Source: Pseudomonadota bacterium
GTDB lineage: Bacteria; Pseudomonadota; Gammaproteobacteria; Burkholderiales; Burkholderiaceae_B
Length of the DNA stretch: 64,000 nucleotides
NCBI GenBank assembly: GCA_023423975.1
Contig: JAFAEO010000027.1
Location: forward strand, 73,487-137,486
Reading direction: 5' to 3'
Shown here: positions 16,780 through 25,914 of the stretch, in pieces
How the letters are laid out: every line of letters starts with the position of its first letter
How positions within the stretch are numbered: position 1 is the stretch's first letter
Position numbers and translations under genes: made by a program
The notes under the pieces: model-generated
What the model saw: only the letters and a program-made list of their open reading frames with translations
What the model was told of the DNA's origin: nothing
The model's database searches: none

Positions 16780-18069
16780 TTATTCCAGTGCGAAGCGCAA
16801 TACAAACAGCAAGGCAATGATCAGCGTTGCAATGTGAATCTCGCGGAAACGACCAGTGAAGGCCTTGATAACGACATAACTGATAAAACCGAACGCAATC
16901 CCTTCGGCAATGGAGTACGTAAACGGCATGATAATTGCAGTGAGGGCGGCTGGAATGGCATTGGTGATATCGTTCCACTCCACTTCAACCAGCTCGCGCA
17001 CCATCAGGCCGGCAACGTAGAGCAGGGCAGGGGCGGTGGCGTAAGCAGGCACGACGCTGGCCAGCGGTGCGAAAAACAGACACAGCAAAAACAGCACGCC
17101 CACGACCAGTGCAGTCATGCCGGTGCGCCCGCCTGCCTGCACGCCTGCTGCGCTTTCGACAAACGCGGTGGTGCTGCTAGTGCCCAATGCCGAGCCGGCC
17201 AGGATGGCGGTGCTGTCGGCGAATAGGGCGCGTCCAAGGCGATTGGGTTTGCCCTCAGGCAAGAGGTTGGCGCGACGTGCAACACCAATCAGTGTTCCGG
17301 TTGCATCAAAAATTTCTACCAGTACAAAAACCAGAATAATATGCAGGAAGCCCTGGTTCAACACGCCTGCAATATCCAGTTGCATAAAAGTGGGAGCGAT
17401 ACTGGGCGGCGTTGAAACGACGCTAGTGATTGGCGCGCTATAGCCGAGCAATGCGGACAAAACCGTTACTGCCAGAATACCGATCAGAATGGCGCCTCTG
17501 ACGCGCAGGCTATCCAGGCACACGATAATAAAAAAACCCAGGATGGCCAGTAATACGGTGGGCGATTTGAGATCGCCTTGCGCGACCAGCGTAGCGTCGT
17601 TCCCGACAACAATGCCGGCCGATTTGAGCGCAATCAGCGCCAGAAAAAGACCAATACCGGCGACGATGGCCGAGCGCAGTGATTTGGGGATGCCTTCGAT
17701 CAGCCATTTGCGTATACCGGTGGCTGACAGAATCAAAAAGATGACGCCGGAAACAAAAACGGCGCCCAGCGCCTGTTGCCATGAATAGCCCATTGCGCCC
17801 ACCACGCCGAACGCGAAGAAGGCGTTCAAGCCCATGCCCGGGGCCATGCCGATGGGCCAGTTGGCCAGGAAGGCCATAATGAGGCAGCCCAGCGCTGCCG
17901 CCAAGCAAGTAGCAACGAAAACAGCGCCTTTGTCCATGCCCGTGGTGCCCAGAATCTCAGGGTTCACGAATATGATGTAAGACATCGTCAGAAAGGTCGT
18001 CAGACCGGCAAGAATTTCCGTACGGGCATTCGTGCCATGCTCCCTGAGCTTGAACAGTGATTCCAGCAT
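16780..18069 (-). CDS. AzgA/NCS2-type adenine-guanine-hypoxanthine permease
   Basis: 429 aa inner-membrane transporter with 12-14 hydrophobic segments. Typical AzgA-branch motifs are TEILAGLTTFLTMSYIIFVNP at the start, GMGLNAFFAFGVV and SALGTSSTTAFVESAAGV. The family imports purine bases by proton symport. The ATG at 18069 sits 8 bases after AGGAG; an ATG two codons upstream is only 2 bases from that site, and an earlier one at 18165 adds unlikely sequence. It is divergent from tsaD. It could feed the guaB/guaA salvage route, though specificity is not readable. Confidence 0.9.
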   Translation of the reverse strand: MLESLFKLREHGTNARTEILAGLTTFLTMSYIIFVNPEILGTTGMDKGAVFVATCLAAALGCLIMAFLANWPIGMAPGMGLNAFFAFGVVGAMGYSWQQALGAVFVSGVIFLILSATGIRKWLIEGIPKSLRSAIVAGIGLFLALIALKSAGIVVGNDATLVAQGDLKSPTVLLAILGFFIIVCLDSLRVRGAILIGILAVTVLSALLGYSAPITSVVSTPPSIAPTFMQLDIAGVLNQGFLHIILVFVLVEIFDATGTLIGVARRANLLPEGKPNRLGRALFADSTAILAGSALGTSSTTAFVESAAGVQAGGRTGMTALVVGVLFLLCLFFAPLASVVPAYATAPALLYVAGLMVRELVEVEWNDITNAIPAALTAIIMPFTYSIAEGIAFGFISYVVIKAFTGRFREIHIATLIIALLFVLRFALE

Positions 18070-18298
18070 GAACATAACTCCTAATAAACAGATACATGTG
18101 TACAATTGCAACTGTAGCGTATTCTTTACAGTTAATGACGAGCGCGCATCCCGCAGTATCGGCAAATAATCCGATATCGTCTTTAATCTGCAACATCTTT
18201 CCTGCGACTAAGGCAATGCAATCACACCGACGGCGGTTCAGCCTCGCGCCAGCGACGGCGCGAGCAGGCACGAATCAGCGTCGTCGAACAGGTAATTT

Positions 18299-19333
18299 AT
18301 GATCATTCTCGGCATTGAAAGCTCCTGCGACGAGACCGGCGTTGCGCTGGTCAGTACCGAATCGGGCCTGCTGGCACACGCACTGCACAGCCAGATCGCC
18401 ATGCATCAGGCTTATGGCGGCGTGGTGCCCGAACTGGCCTCGCGCGATCACATCCGGCGTGTCTTGCCGCTCACCCGCGAAGTGCTGCACCATGCAGACC
18501 TGACCCTCAAAGACATCGATGCCGTGGCCTATACTGCCGGCCCCGGGCTGGCCGGCGCGCTGCTGGTAGGCGCCTCGGTTGCCCGATCCCTGGCATGGAG
18601 CCTGAATATACCCACCATCCCGATCCATCATCTGGAGGGTCACTTGCTCTCGCCGATGCTGGCGCAGACCGTTCCCAGTTTTCCGTATGTGGCGCTGCTG
18701 GTGTCCGGCGGGCATACCCAACTGATGCTTGTGAAGGCCATTGGTCAATACGAATTGCTGGGTGAAACTCTGGATGATGCTGCTGGTGAAGCCTTTGACA
18801 AGTCCGCCAAGTTGATGGGCCTGCCGTATCCGGGTGGGCCGGCGCTGGCCGCACTTGCCGACAAGGGAAATCCGAAGGCCTATGATTTGCCTCGACCGAT
18901 GATGCATAGCGGCGACCTGGATTTCAGTTTTTCCGGCCTCAAGACTGCGGTTCTGACCACGCTGCGCAAGCTGGAGCAGCAGGGACCGTTAAACGACCAG
19001 CAACGGCAGGATCTGGCCGCTTCAGTGCAGGCCGCGATTGTAGAGGTGCTAGGGTTTAAGGCAATCAAGGCTGTCAAGGCCAGCGGCAGCAACCGCCTGG
19101 TGGTGGCCGGGGGCGTGGGGGCAAACCGGCAATTGCGCGAATATTTGACGCGCCAGATGCAAAAGCAAAACGGCGAGGTGTTTTTCCCGCCGCTGGCGCT
19201 ATGCACCGATAATGGCGCGATGATCGCCCATGCTGCAGCAGAACGGGTCAAGGCCGGTCTGGTGGATAAAATGCGCCGTCCGGACGGTGCCGCAGTTCAC
19301 CCGCGCTGGGATTTGGCCGATATCAGCGTCTGA
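18299..19333 (+). CDS. tsaD: tRNA N6-threonylcarbamoyladenosine transferase
   Basis: 344 aa. It transfers the threonylcarbamoyl group to A37 of ANN-decoding tRNAs together with TsaB, TsaE and threonylcarbamoyl-AMP from TsaC. The iron site HHLEGH (His111 and His115) and the ASKHA-fold nucleotide motifs MIILGIESSCDETG, VSGGHTQL and DDAAGEAFDKSAKLMGLPYPGG are all present. Length is standard. It is convergent with plsY, with only 9 bases between stop codons. Confidence 0.97.
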   Translation: MIILGIESSCDETGVALVSTESGLLAHALHSQIAMHQAYGGVVPELASRDHIRRVLPLTREVLHHADLTLKDIDAVAYTAGPGLAGALLVGASVARSLAWSLNIPTIPIHHLEGHLLSPMLAQTVPSFPYVALLVSGGHTQLMLVKAIGQYELLGETLDDAAGEAFDKSAKLMGLPYPGGPALAALADKGNPKAYDLPRPMMHSGDLDFSFSGLKTAVLTTLRKLEQQGPLNDQQRQDLAASVQAAIVEVLGFKAIKAVKASGSNRLVVAGGVGANRQLREYLTRQMQKQNGEVFFPPLALCTDNGAMIAHAAAERVKAGLVDKMRRPDGAAVHPRWDLADISV

Positions 19334-19342
19334 GCGGGCTGC

Positions 19343-19993
19343 TCAGTTTTTCCTCTTCTGGCCGATTCGCGATTCAGTGCCCGCCAGCAAATTGGAAATA
19401 TTTTTCTTATGCTTGACGATCAGCACCAGCGTCAGAAAGCAAATGGCCAGAAACCAGGGCATGGAAAACGGCCATGCCGCCATGCCACCAACGAAATAAT
19501 AAAACGGCGCAAACACCGCGGCGACCAGCGCGGCCAGGGATGAATAGCGAAAGAAAACGGCAATGATAAGCCAGGTCGCAATGGTGGCCACCGCCAGCCA
19601 CGGTTGCAGGGCGAACAGCACGCCCACTGCCGTAGCAACACCTTTGCCCCCTTTGAAATTGAGAAAAAACGAATAGATGTGGCCAAGAAAAACAGCGACG
19701 GCGACCAATGCAATGGTGGTATCCGAAAAGCCGGCCACGGGGGCAAGATAGATTGCCAGCGCGACTGCCAGCCAGCCTTTGAAGGCGTCGCCCAGCAAGG
19801 TGAAGAGGGCAGCTTTGCGGTTGCCTGTGCGCAGCATATTGGTGGCGCCGGGATTGCCGGAGCCGAAGGTGCGGGGGTCCTGCAAGCCGAACAGGCGGCT
19901 GGCCACCATGGCAAAGGAAACTGAACCTATCAGGTAGGCGGCAAGCAGGGCTAGAATCGTCCAGAGCAGGTTGTTCATTGTCGTCGTTGTCAT
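19343..19993 (-). CDS. plsY: Glycerol-3-phosphate acyltransferase PlsY
   Basis: 216 aa polytopic inner-membrane enzyme. It acylates glycerol-3-phosphate with acyl-phosphate made by PlsX, the first step of phospholipid synthesis. Family motifs are AYLIGSVSF, GSGNPGATNMLRT, and GGKGVATAVGVL. The start could be the ATG at 19993 or one five codons later (19978); neither has a clear ribosome binding site. It is divergent from surE. Confidence 0.95.
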   Translation of the reverse strand: MTTTTMNNLLWTILALLAAYLIGSVSFAMVASRLFGLQDPRTFGSGNPGATNMLRTGNRKAALFTLLGDAFKGWLAVALAIYLAPVAGFSDTTIALVAVAVFLGHIYSFFLNFKGGKGVATAVGVLFALQPWLAVATIATWLIIAVFFRYSSLAALVAAVFAPFYYFVGGMAAWPFSMPWFLAICFLTLVLIVKHKKNISNLLAGTESRIGQKRKN

Positions 19994-20109
19994 TATCGGA
20001 AGACCCGATTATATACGTTCCCTTTCGTATTGCCGAACAGGATATCGCGTCCCGCGTATCGATTGATCCATGTACAATACAGGGGGAATAATGTCTGGTT
20101 GCGATCTGA

Positions 20110-20865
20110 ATGAAACGAATATTGGTGTCGAACGATGATGGTTACAATGCCGAGGGTGTGCAGGCGCTAGCTGCTGCGCTACGCGATATTGCCCAGGTCA
20201 CGGTTGTTGCGCCCGAGGTCAATCACAGCGGCGCCTCCAATTCGCTGACGTTGAACAGGCCACTGTCGGTGCGACGCACACCATCGGGCGATTATTACCT
20301 GAATGGCACCCCATCAGACTGCGTGCACGTAGCACTAACGGGCCTGCTCGACTATCGACCAGATCTGGTTGTCTCCGGCATCAATAACGGCGCCAATCTG
20401 GGTGAAGACACCTTATATTCGGGCACAGTGGCGGCGGCGACAGAAGGCTTTCTGTTTGGTATCCCGTCCATTGCCTTTTCCCTGACGGAAAAGAACTGGC
20501 CGGAACTGGAAGCGGCCACGAAAATTGCCGTGCAAATCGTGCAGCATCAACTGGCCAATCCGTTTCCAGCTCCGGTTCTGCTCAGTGTCAATATTCCACC
20601 ACTGCCGGAGCATCATTGGAGTTCACTGCGCGTTACGCGACTGGGCCGACGCCATCCGTCGCAGCCGGTCATCAAAAGCGCCAATCCGGCAGGTGAACCC
20701 ATATACTGGATCGGTATGGTGGGCGAGGTCGCAGACTTTGCCGAAGATACAGATTTTGGGGCAACCAGTCAGGGTCTGATCTCCATGACGCCGCTGCAAC
20801 TGGATCTGACACACTACAAGCAATTGAACCAGGCACGCAGCTGGGTGGAGTTGAGCCATGCGTAA
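20110..20865 (+). CDS. surE: 5'/3'-nucleotidase SurE
   Basis: 251 aa. SurE removes phosphate from nucleoside monophosphates and exopolyphosphate in stationary phase. The metal site SNDDG (Asp8, Asp9), the NHSGASNSLT loop and SGINNGANLGEDTLYSGTVAAATEG are conserved. The stop overlaps the pcm start by 8 bases, so surE, pcm and nlpD probably form an operon as in many proteobacteria. Confidence 0.97.
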   Translation: MKRILVSNDDGYNAEGVQALAAALRDIAQVTVVAPEVNHSGASNSLTLNRPLSVRRTPSGDYYLNGTPSDCVHVALTGLLDYRPDLVVSGINNGANLGEDTLYSGTVAAATEGFLFGIPSIAFSLTEKNWPELEAATKIAVQIVQHQLANPFPAPVLLSVNIPPLPEHHWSSLRVTRLGRRHPSQPVIKSANPAGEPIYWIGMVGEVADFAEDTDFGATSQGLISMTPLQLDLTHYKQLNQARSWVELSHA

Positions 20866-21700
20866 ACCGCCCTTTGGCACCAGTCCGCACTTCGGAAATG
20901 TAAATGATGTTAACGAAAGCCGGACACGCCTTTCTTTTCCATCCAACAAAATTAAAATTACGCCAACCAATAGCAACACCCGTATTATTGTTGCTGCAAA
21001 TGCAGCGCGTCCGGCATCGTCCGTGCCTGCTGCCGAGGGACGAACCAGTCAGAATATCGGCTTGAATTCCGAGCGGCTGCGCGCACTCATGGTCGAGCGG
21101 CTCAGGCAAAAAGGGATTACCGACCAGCGGGTGCTGGACGCCATGCGCTCCGTGCCCAGACATGTGTTTATCGACCAGGGGCTGGCCAGCAGGGCATACG
21201 ATGACGCAGCGCTACCCATTGGTTTTTCCCAAACCATCTCGCAGCCGTGGGTCATTTCACGTATGCTTTCTGCTGTCGCGGAGAACCGCAAGCCGCAAAA
21301 AATGCTGGAAATTGGTACCGGTTGTGGCTACCAGGCTGCCGTGATGGCAGCAATGTGCCACGAAGTGTATACAATTGAACGAATCAAGCCGTTGTATGAA
21401 ATGGCCAGAGGTACGCTGCGCGAGCTCAAACTGGTGTCCCGCATACGTCTGGTTCATGGTGATGGCATGCTGGGTATGCCATCGGTTGCGCCGTTTGATG
21501 CCATCGTCATCGCCGCGGCCGGGCTGCAGATCCCGACCGCATTGCTGCACCAGCTGGACATAGGTGCCCGCCTGATTGCGCCCGAAGGTTCGGATCAGCA
21601 GAAACTGGTGCTGATCGAAAGAACCGGCGTAAACAGCTGGGATCGTAAGGAACTTGAACCTGTGCGCTTTGTTCCATTGCGTGCAGGCATACAATTGTGA
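20858..21700 (+). CDS. pcm: Protein-L-isoaspartate O-methyltransferase
   Basis: 280 aa. It repairs isoaspartyl residues in aged proteins using S-adenosylmethionine. The catalytic domain starts at about residue 70 (LNSERLRALMVERLRQKGI) and contains FSQTISQPWV, the substrate loop, and MLEIGTGCGYQAAVMA, the SAM motif. E. coli Pcm is 208 aa; the extra roughly 65 N-terminal residues here are low-complexity Ser/Asn/Thr/Ala-rich. The ATG at 20858 overlaps surE and gives this extension; a later start cannot be excluded. Confidence 0.94.
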   Translation: MRKPPFGTSPHFGNVNDVNESRTRLSFPSNKIKITPTNSNTRIIVAANAARPASSVPAAEGRTSQNIGLNSERLRALMVERLRQKGITDQRVLDAMRSVPRHVFIDQGLASRAYDDAALPIGFSQTISQPWVISRMLSAVAENRKPQKMLEIGTGCGYQAAVMAAMCHEVYTIERIKPLYEMARGTLRELKLVSRIRLVHGDGMLGMPSVAPFDAIVIAAAGLQIPTALLHQLDIGARLIAPEGSDQQKLVLIERTGVNSWDRKELEPVRFVPLRAGIQL

Positions 21701-21761
21701 CAGGAGAAAATACCCGTTTTGCGTACGTGTTACGCATCCATTGAACAGGTAGGTAAAACAT

Positions 21762-22514
21762 ATGCAGATTCACTCAATGAAAAGAAAATTCCCCGTTTTA
21801 ATTGGATCCCTGGTATTGGCGGCGACGCTGGCCGGCTGCGGAACCTCTTCACGAGCACCGGTCTCTGAACTTGGCTCCGGCCGTTCGGCGGGCGGCCCTG
21901 CGGGTCCAGGCGAATATATCGTGCAGCGCGGCGATACGCTTTATAAAATTTCCCGCGCCAATAACGTCAGTGTTTCCCAGCTGATGTCACTGAATAAACT
22001 TTCTTCTCCGTCACTTGAGGTAGGCCAGCGGCTGCGTGTATCTACAAGCGCATCCTCCAGCCCGGCCGGCACAGATTCGAACGTCGCCGGCAGTGCAACA
22101 CCAACCGCAGCAGGCAGCGTATCGGCCGCGCCGGCCAGCGACGCCACTGCCGTGTCCTGGGGCTGGCCCGTGGCCACCACCAAGATCATTACCCAGTTCT
22201 CTGCAAGCACGCGCGGTATTGATATCGAAGGCAAGCTGGGTGATCCGGTTTCCGCTGCGGCATCCGGTTCAGTCTCATACGTAGGCAATGGCTTGCGCGG
22301 GCTGGGCAACCTGATTCTTATCTCCCACAGCAATGGCTTTATCTCGGCCTATGCCCACAACAGCAAGTTGCTGGTCAAGAATGGGCAGAAAGTGTCCAAA
22401 GGCCAGAAGATTGCTGAAGTCGGTCAATCGGATACATCATCACCACGCCTGCATTTTGAAATCCGCCGTCGTGGCCAGCCTGTCAATCCATTGTCTTACC
22501 TGCCACGCCGCTAA
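21762..22514 (+). CDS. nlpD: NlpD-type lipoprotein, LysM plus degenerate M23 domain
   Basis: 250 aa outer-membrane lipoprotein with lipobox LAGC at about residue 26. A LysM domain (EYIVQRGDTLYKISRANNVSVSQLMSLN) binds peptidoglycan, a Ser/Ala/Thr/Pro linker follows, then an M23 fold. Key catalytic residues are missing: the usual His of HxxxD is replaced in STRGIDIEG, and the final HxH reads RLH. It is therefore an amidase activator for cell separation rather than an enzyme. It follows pcm by 61 bases. In E. coli and many relatives rpoS comes next; here it does not. Confidence 0.92.
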   Translation: MQIHSMKRKFPVLIGSLVLAATLAGCGTSSRAPVSELGSGRSAGGPAGPGEYIVQRGDTLYKISRANNVSVSQLMSLNKLSSPSLEVGQRLRVSTSASSSPAGTDSNVAGSATPTAAGSVSAAPASDATAVSWGWPVATTKIITQFSASTRGIDIEGKLGDPVSAAASGSVSYVGNGLRGLGNLILISHSNGFISAYAHNSKLLVKNGQKVSKGQKIAEVGQSDTSSPRLHFEIRRRGQPVNPLSYLPRR

Positions 22515-22546
22515 GTGGCAAAACCCGTCTGAAAGTATTGCGCGCC

Positions 22547-23326
22547 ATGACTCCAACGCTTGTTTTCGATCTTGAAACCATCCCAGACGCCAAGGGCCTG
22601 CGCGCGTTGAATGACTGGGATGACACACTCTCGGATGCCGAAGTGGTCGAACGGGCCAGGGCGCTTCGCATTGAACAGACTGGCAATGATTTCTTTCCCC
22701 TGCATTTGCAGAAAATTGCCGTCATCGGTTGTGTATTTCGTGATGATAACGGCTTTCGTGTGCGCACGCTGGGTGAGCCGGACGATGACGAGGCCGTGCT
22801 CATCGCCGGCTTCTTCAAGACCATTGAGCGCTATACGCCCAGGCTGGTGAGCTGGAACGGGTCGGGCTTTGACCTGCCTGTGCTGCATTATCGCTGCCTG
22901 ATCCACGGCCTGTCTGCGCCACGGTACTGGGATATGGGTGAAGATGACCGTGAATTCAAATATAACAATTACATCAGCCGCTATCACACTCGCCATATTG
23001 ACCTGATGGATCTGCTTGCCAAGTTCAATGGCCGCGCCAATGCGCCGCTGGATCAGCTGGCCAAGCTCTGCGGCTTTCCCGGAAAGCTGGGCATGGACGG
23101 CAGTCAGGTCTGGGATGCATGGCGCGACGGCAAGGCCGATGAAGTGCGTGCTTATTGCGAAACCGATGTGGTCAATACATGGCTGGTCTACTGCCGTTTC
23201 CGCCTGATGAAGGGCGAGCTGGACAAGACTGCCTATGAAGAAGAAGTTGCCCTGGTGCACAGCAGCCTGGCCGCCCTGAACAAGCCCCAATGGCAGGAAT
23301 ACCTGACTGCCTGGGATTATCGCTAA
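22547..23326 (+). CDS. PolB-like 3'-5' exonuclease
   Basis: 259 aa DnaQ-fold exonuclease resembling the proofreading domain of B-family DNA polymerases without the polymerase. Exo I is FDLETIPD (Asp8, Glu10), exo II is SWNGSGFDLPVL and exo III is YCETDVVNTWLVY. All metal-binding acids are present, so activity is expected. The ATG at 22547 was chosen over a TTG three codons upstream. It follows nlpD by 32 bases, so it may be the last gene of the surE operon. The biological role of these stand-alone proteins is poorly known. Confidence 0.85.
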   Translation: MTPTLVFDLETIPDAKGLRALNDWDDTLSDAEVVERARALRIEQTGNDFFPLHLQKIAVIGCVFRDDNGFRVRTLGEPDDDEAVLIAGFFKTIERYTPRLVSWNGSGFDLPVLHYRCLIHGLSAPRYWDMGEDDREFKYNNYISRYHTRHIDLMDLLAKFNGRANAPLDQLAKLCGFPGKLGMDGSQVWDAWRDGKADEVRAYCETDVVNTWLVYCRFRLMKGELDKTAYEEEVALVHSSLAALNKPQWQEYLTAWDYR

Positions 23327-23509
23327 CGCACTATTGCCGTAAATAGACATGGCAGGACGGGCCGCGGGAAAGCCGGGCCCTGCGCTTTAGGTAATGCATT
23401 GAAAGATCTGCACCGCTATTGAAACACACTTGTAATTGCTTGTGACCCAGAATGGGTACGTCACCGACATGCTTATGACGTCATCGACAGACTAAACAAG
23501 GAGTATAAA

Positions 23510-24235
23510 ATGGCTGTTCAATTTTCAGGTTCTTTCCTCGTCAAATCCCTTCTGGCCAGTGCGTTGTCCGCAGCGGTTGCCACCACTGCATTTGCGCAGA
23601 CGGTAAAGGCCGATACCGAATCCAATCCTATCAGCCCTTCCGTACAAAGTGAAAGCGCCAACATGGAATACCATCGCATTGGCGAGGCCAAGCCGCAGCA
23701 GGGCGTCAGAAAGCACCATAAAGGTGACGGCCACAAACACGGCTATCATCGCAAGGGCAATATGCGTCACGGGGCAATTGTGATCCCTGGCCTGGGTGCA
23801 GGCAGTCAAAAACTGGTTGATGACCTGAAACTGACCGACGAACAAAAAGCCACGCTCAAAACGATCAAGGACGAACATAAAGCTGCCCGCGAACCTAATC
23901 GCGAGGCATTCCGCAAATACCAGGAAGAACGGCGCAAGCAACTGGATTCCGGCAATGTTGATCCAAAAGCGCTGCTGGAAGCACAGAAAGACATGCATGA
24001 AGGCTTTGAGAAAAAAATGGCAGATGATCAGGCCAAATGGCTTGGCCTGTGGGACACATTTAGCGCCGAGCAGAAAGCAACTGTTGTTAAATACTTCAAG
24101 GAACGTTCTGCCAAATGGGAAGAGCATCGCAAGAAATTTCAACAGGAACGCGCAAAGATGACCGAAGAGCCAAAAACTGAGGCGAAAGCCGCCGCCAGTG
24201 ATAGCAAACCGGCACCAGCAGCACCAAAACAGTAA
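23510..24235 (+). CDS. Spy/CpxP-like periplasmic protein
   Basis: 241 aa with a strong AAGGAG ribosome binding site (AAGGAGTATAAAATG). A signal peptide ends near AFAQ (residue 30). Residues about 66-86 are His/Lys/Gly-rich (KHHKGDGHKHGYHRKG). The core is helical with one clear LTxxQ-type motif, LKLTDEQKATLKTIKDEHKA, and a second related helix, WDTFSAEQKATVVKYF. This is the Spy/CpxP/Heavy-metal-resistance fold of periplasmic chaperones and metal sensors. The C-terminus is an Ala/Lys/Pro-rich tail. No CpxAR-like regulator is adjacent. Exact role unknown; metal binding by the His-rich stretch is inference. Confidence 0.75.
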   Translation: MAVQFSGSFLVKSLLASALSAAVATTAFAQTVKADTESNPISPSVQSESANMEYHRIGEAKPQQGVRKHHKGDGHKHGYHRKGNMRHGAIVIPGLGAGSQKLVDDLKLTDEQKATLKTIKDEHKAAREPNREAFRKYQEERRKQLDSGNVDPKALLEAQKDMHEGFEKKMADDQAKWLGLWDTFSAEQKATVVKYFKERSAKWEEHRKKFQQERAKMTEEPKTEAKAAASDSKPAPAAPKQ

Positions 24236-24295
24236 ACGTTGCGCCTGTCGGGCCTGCCTTTCCGGGAAGTGAGGTAGAGCAGGGCAGCAAGACGT

Positions 24296-24326
24296 AGCCC
24301 GTCAGCACACGCTGGCGGGCTTTTTT
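24296..24326 (+). terminator. Rho-independent terminator after the Spy-like gene
   Basis: AGCCCG-T-CAGC (24296-24306) pairs with GCTG-G-CGGGCT (24311-24321) around ACAC, followed by six T. It lies 61 bases after the stop codon. Confidence 0.85.
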
Positions 24327-24539
24327 GCGATTAGCGGACGCAGCGGTGAGCAAACCGGGCGCGACAGGCGGCGTTGTCTGCAGGGCCGAGCACATTCTGC
24401 CTTTAGTATGTCGCCCGCAGGCCATCTAAAGCAGAGCAGGCAGTGGTTTTACTAAGAATTGTTTTGCAATGTAGCCTTTTCCCGCCAACTTAGTTGGCAG
24501 GCTCATTAAAATAACGCCTTCAGAATATAAAGGTCAGCC
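24327..24539. other. Leader region of rlmD
   Basis: The rest of this 304-base gap has no reading frame I can support. The only structure seen is GCCAAC-TTA-GTTGGC at 24484-24498, a 15-base symmetric site 42 bases before the rlmD start that could be an operator or a small leader hairpin. No convincing -35/-10 pair was found. Confidence 0.4.
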
Positions 24540-25889
24540 ATGCAGGAAACATTTACCATCGAATCCCTTGATCTTGAAGCGCGCGGCATCGCCCGGCGCG
24601 AGGGCAAGGCCATTTTCGTTGAAGGCGCGTTGCCTGCAGAAAAGGTAAAGGCTGATATCGTTCGACGTAAACCTTCATACGAAATCGCCCGCATGACATC
24701 GGTCGTCAAGGAATCGAGTCAGCGAGTTATCCCGCGCTGCCCGAGTTTCGGCACCTGTGGCGGTTGCATCATGCAGCATCTGGATATCACCGCACAGGTA
24801 GCAATCAAGCAACGGGCGCTGGAAGACGGTTTCAGGCATATTGCCAAAATGACGATACCCAGGGTATTGCCGCCATTACAGGGGCCTGCCTGGGGCTACC
24901 GTTATCGCGCACGACTTTCTGTACGCAAGGTGGTCAAGAAGGGCAAAGTGCTGGTTGGGTTTCACGAACGCAAGAGCCGGTATGTGACCGACATGACTGA
25001 ATGCCATGTATTGCCGCCCTATGTTTCGGACATGCTGGTTCCCTTGCGTGAGCTCATTGGCAGCCTGAGTATTGACGACAAAATCCCGCAGATCGAAGTA
25101 GCCGTTGGTGAAGCCACGACTGCGCTGTTGCTGCGCCACCTGGAGCCGCTAACCGCTGCCGATATCGAACAGCTGGATGCCTTCTCGACACGTCATAACG
25201 TAGTGTGGTGGCTGCAATCGAAAGGACCCGATACCGTGAAGCCGTTGCATGAGGAACAGGCCGATTCGCTGTACTACCTATTGCCGCAGTTCGGGCTGAA
25301 AATGCCGTATAAACCAACGGATTTCACCCAGGTCAATTATTTCATCAACCGCTCCCTGATTGCCAAGGCACTTAATCTGCTGGATGTTCAGGCCGATGAG
25401 CGGGTAGCAGACCTGTTCTGTGGTCTGGGCAACTTCACCTTGCCTCTGGCCACTGTGGCTCGTGAGGTAGTAGGGATCGAAGGCAGCAGCATACTTACGG
25501 ATCGCGCCTTGCAGGCGGCCAGCCAGCACGACTTGCAGGAGAAAACCAGTTTTGCTACGCTGAACCTGTTTGAGGTAGACGTGGCCTGGTTGCGCAACCT
25601 GGGGCACTTTGACCGTATGCTGATTGATCCGCCCAGAGAGGGTGCGCAGGCGGTAGCGCTTGCATTGGCACAACTTGAACCGCAAGAGCGTCCGACGAGA
25701 ATCGTTTACGTGTCCTGTAATCCGGCGACCCTGGCGCGGGATGCAGGTATTCTGGTGCACGAGGGTGGTTATAAATTAAGTGCTGCGGGCGTCGTAAATA
25801 TGTTTCCGCATACCGGGCATGTCGAATCCATTGCGGTATTCGAAAGTGGCGCAAACGACGTTACAGTGGCAAGCGCTGCGACTGCGTGA
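24540..25889 (+). CDS. rlmD: 23S rRNA (uracil(1939)-C5)-methyltransferase
   Basis: 449 aa. It methylates U1939 of 23S rRNA using S-adenosylmethionine. A TRAM domain (residues 1-55) is followed by an iron-sulfur site with Cys67, Cys73 and Cys76 (CPSFGTCGGC) and Cys155. The methyltransferase part has DLFCGLGNFTLPLA and the catalytic VSCNPATLARD cysteine. These features separate RlmD from its paralogues RlmC and TrmA. The gene is alone on its strand and convergent with argH. Confidence 0.94.
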   Translation: MQETFTIESLDLEARGIARREGKAIFVEGALPAEKVKADIVRRKPSYEIARMTSVVKESSQRVIPRCPSFGTCGGCIMQHLDITAQVAIKQRALEDGFRHIAKMTIPRVLPPLQGPAWGYRYRARLSVRKVVKKGKVLVGFHERKSRYVTDMTECHVLPPYVSDMLVPLRELIGSLSIDDKIPQIEVAVGEATTALLLRHLEPLTAADIEQLDAFSTRHNVVWWLQSKGPDTVKPLHEEQADSLYYLLPQFGLKMPYKPTDFTQVNYFINRSLIAKALNLLDVQADERVADLFCGLGNFTLPLATVAREVVGIEGSSILTDRALQAASQHDLQEKTSFATLNLFEVDVAWLRNLGHFDRMLIDPPREGAQAVALALAQLEPQERPTRIVYVSCNPATLARDAGILVHEGGYKLSAAGVVNMFPHTGHVESIAVFESGANDVTVASAATA

Positions 25890-25914
25890 TGAGCTGCCGC
25901 CTCTGGCGCGTATA

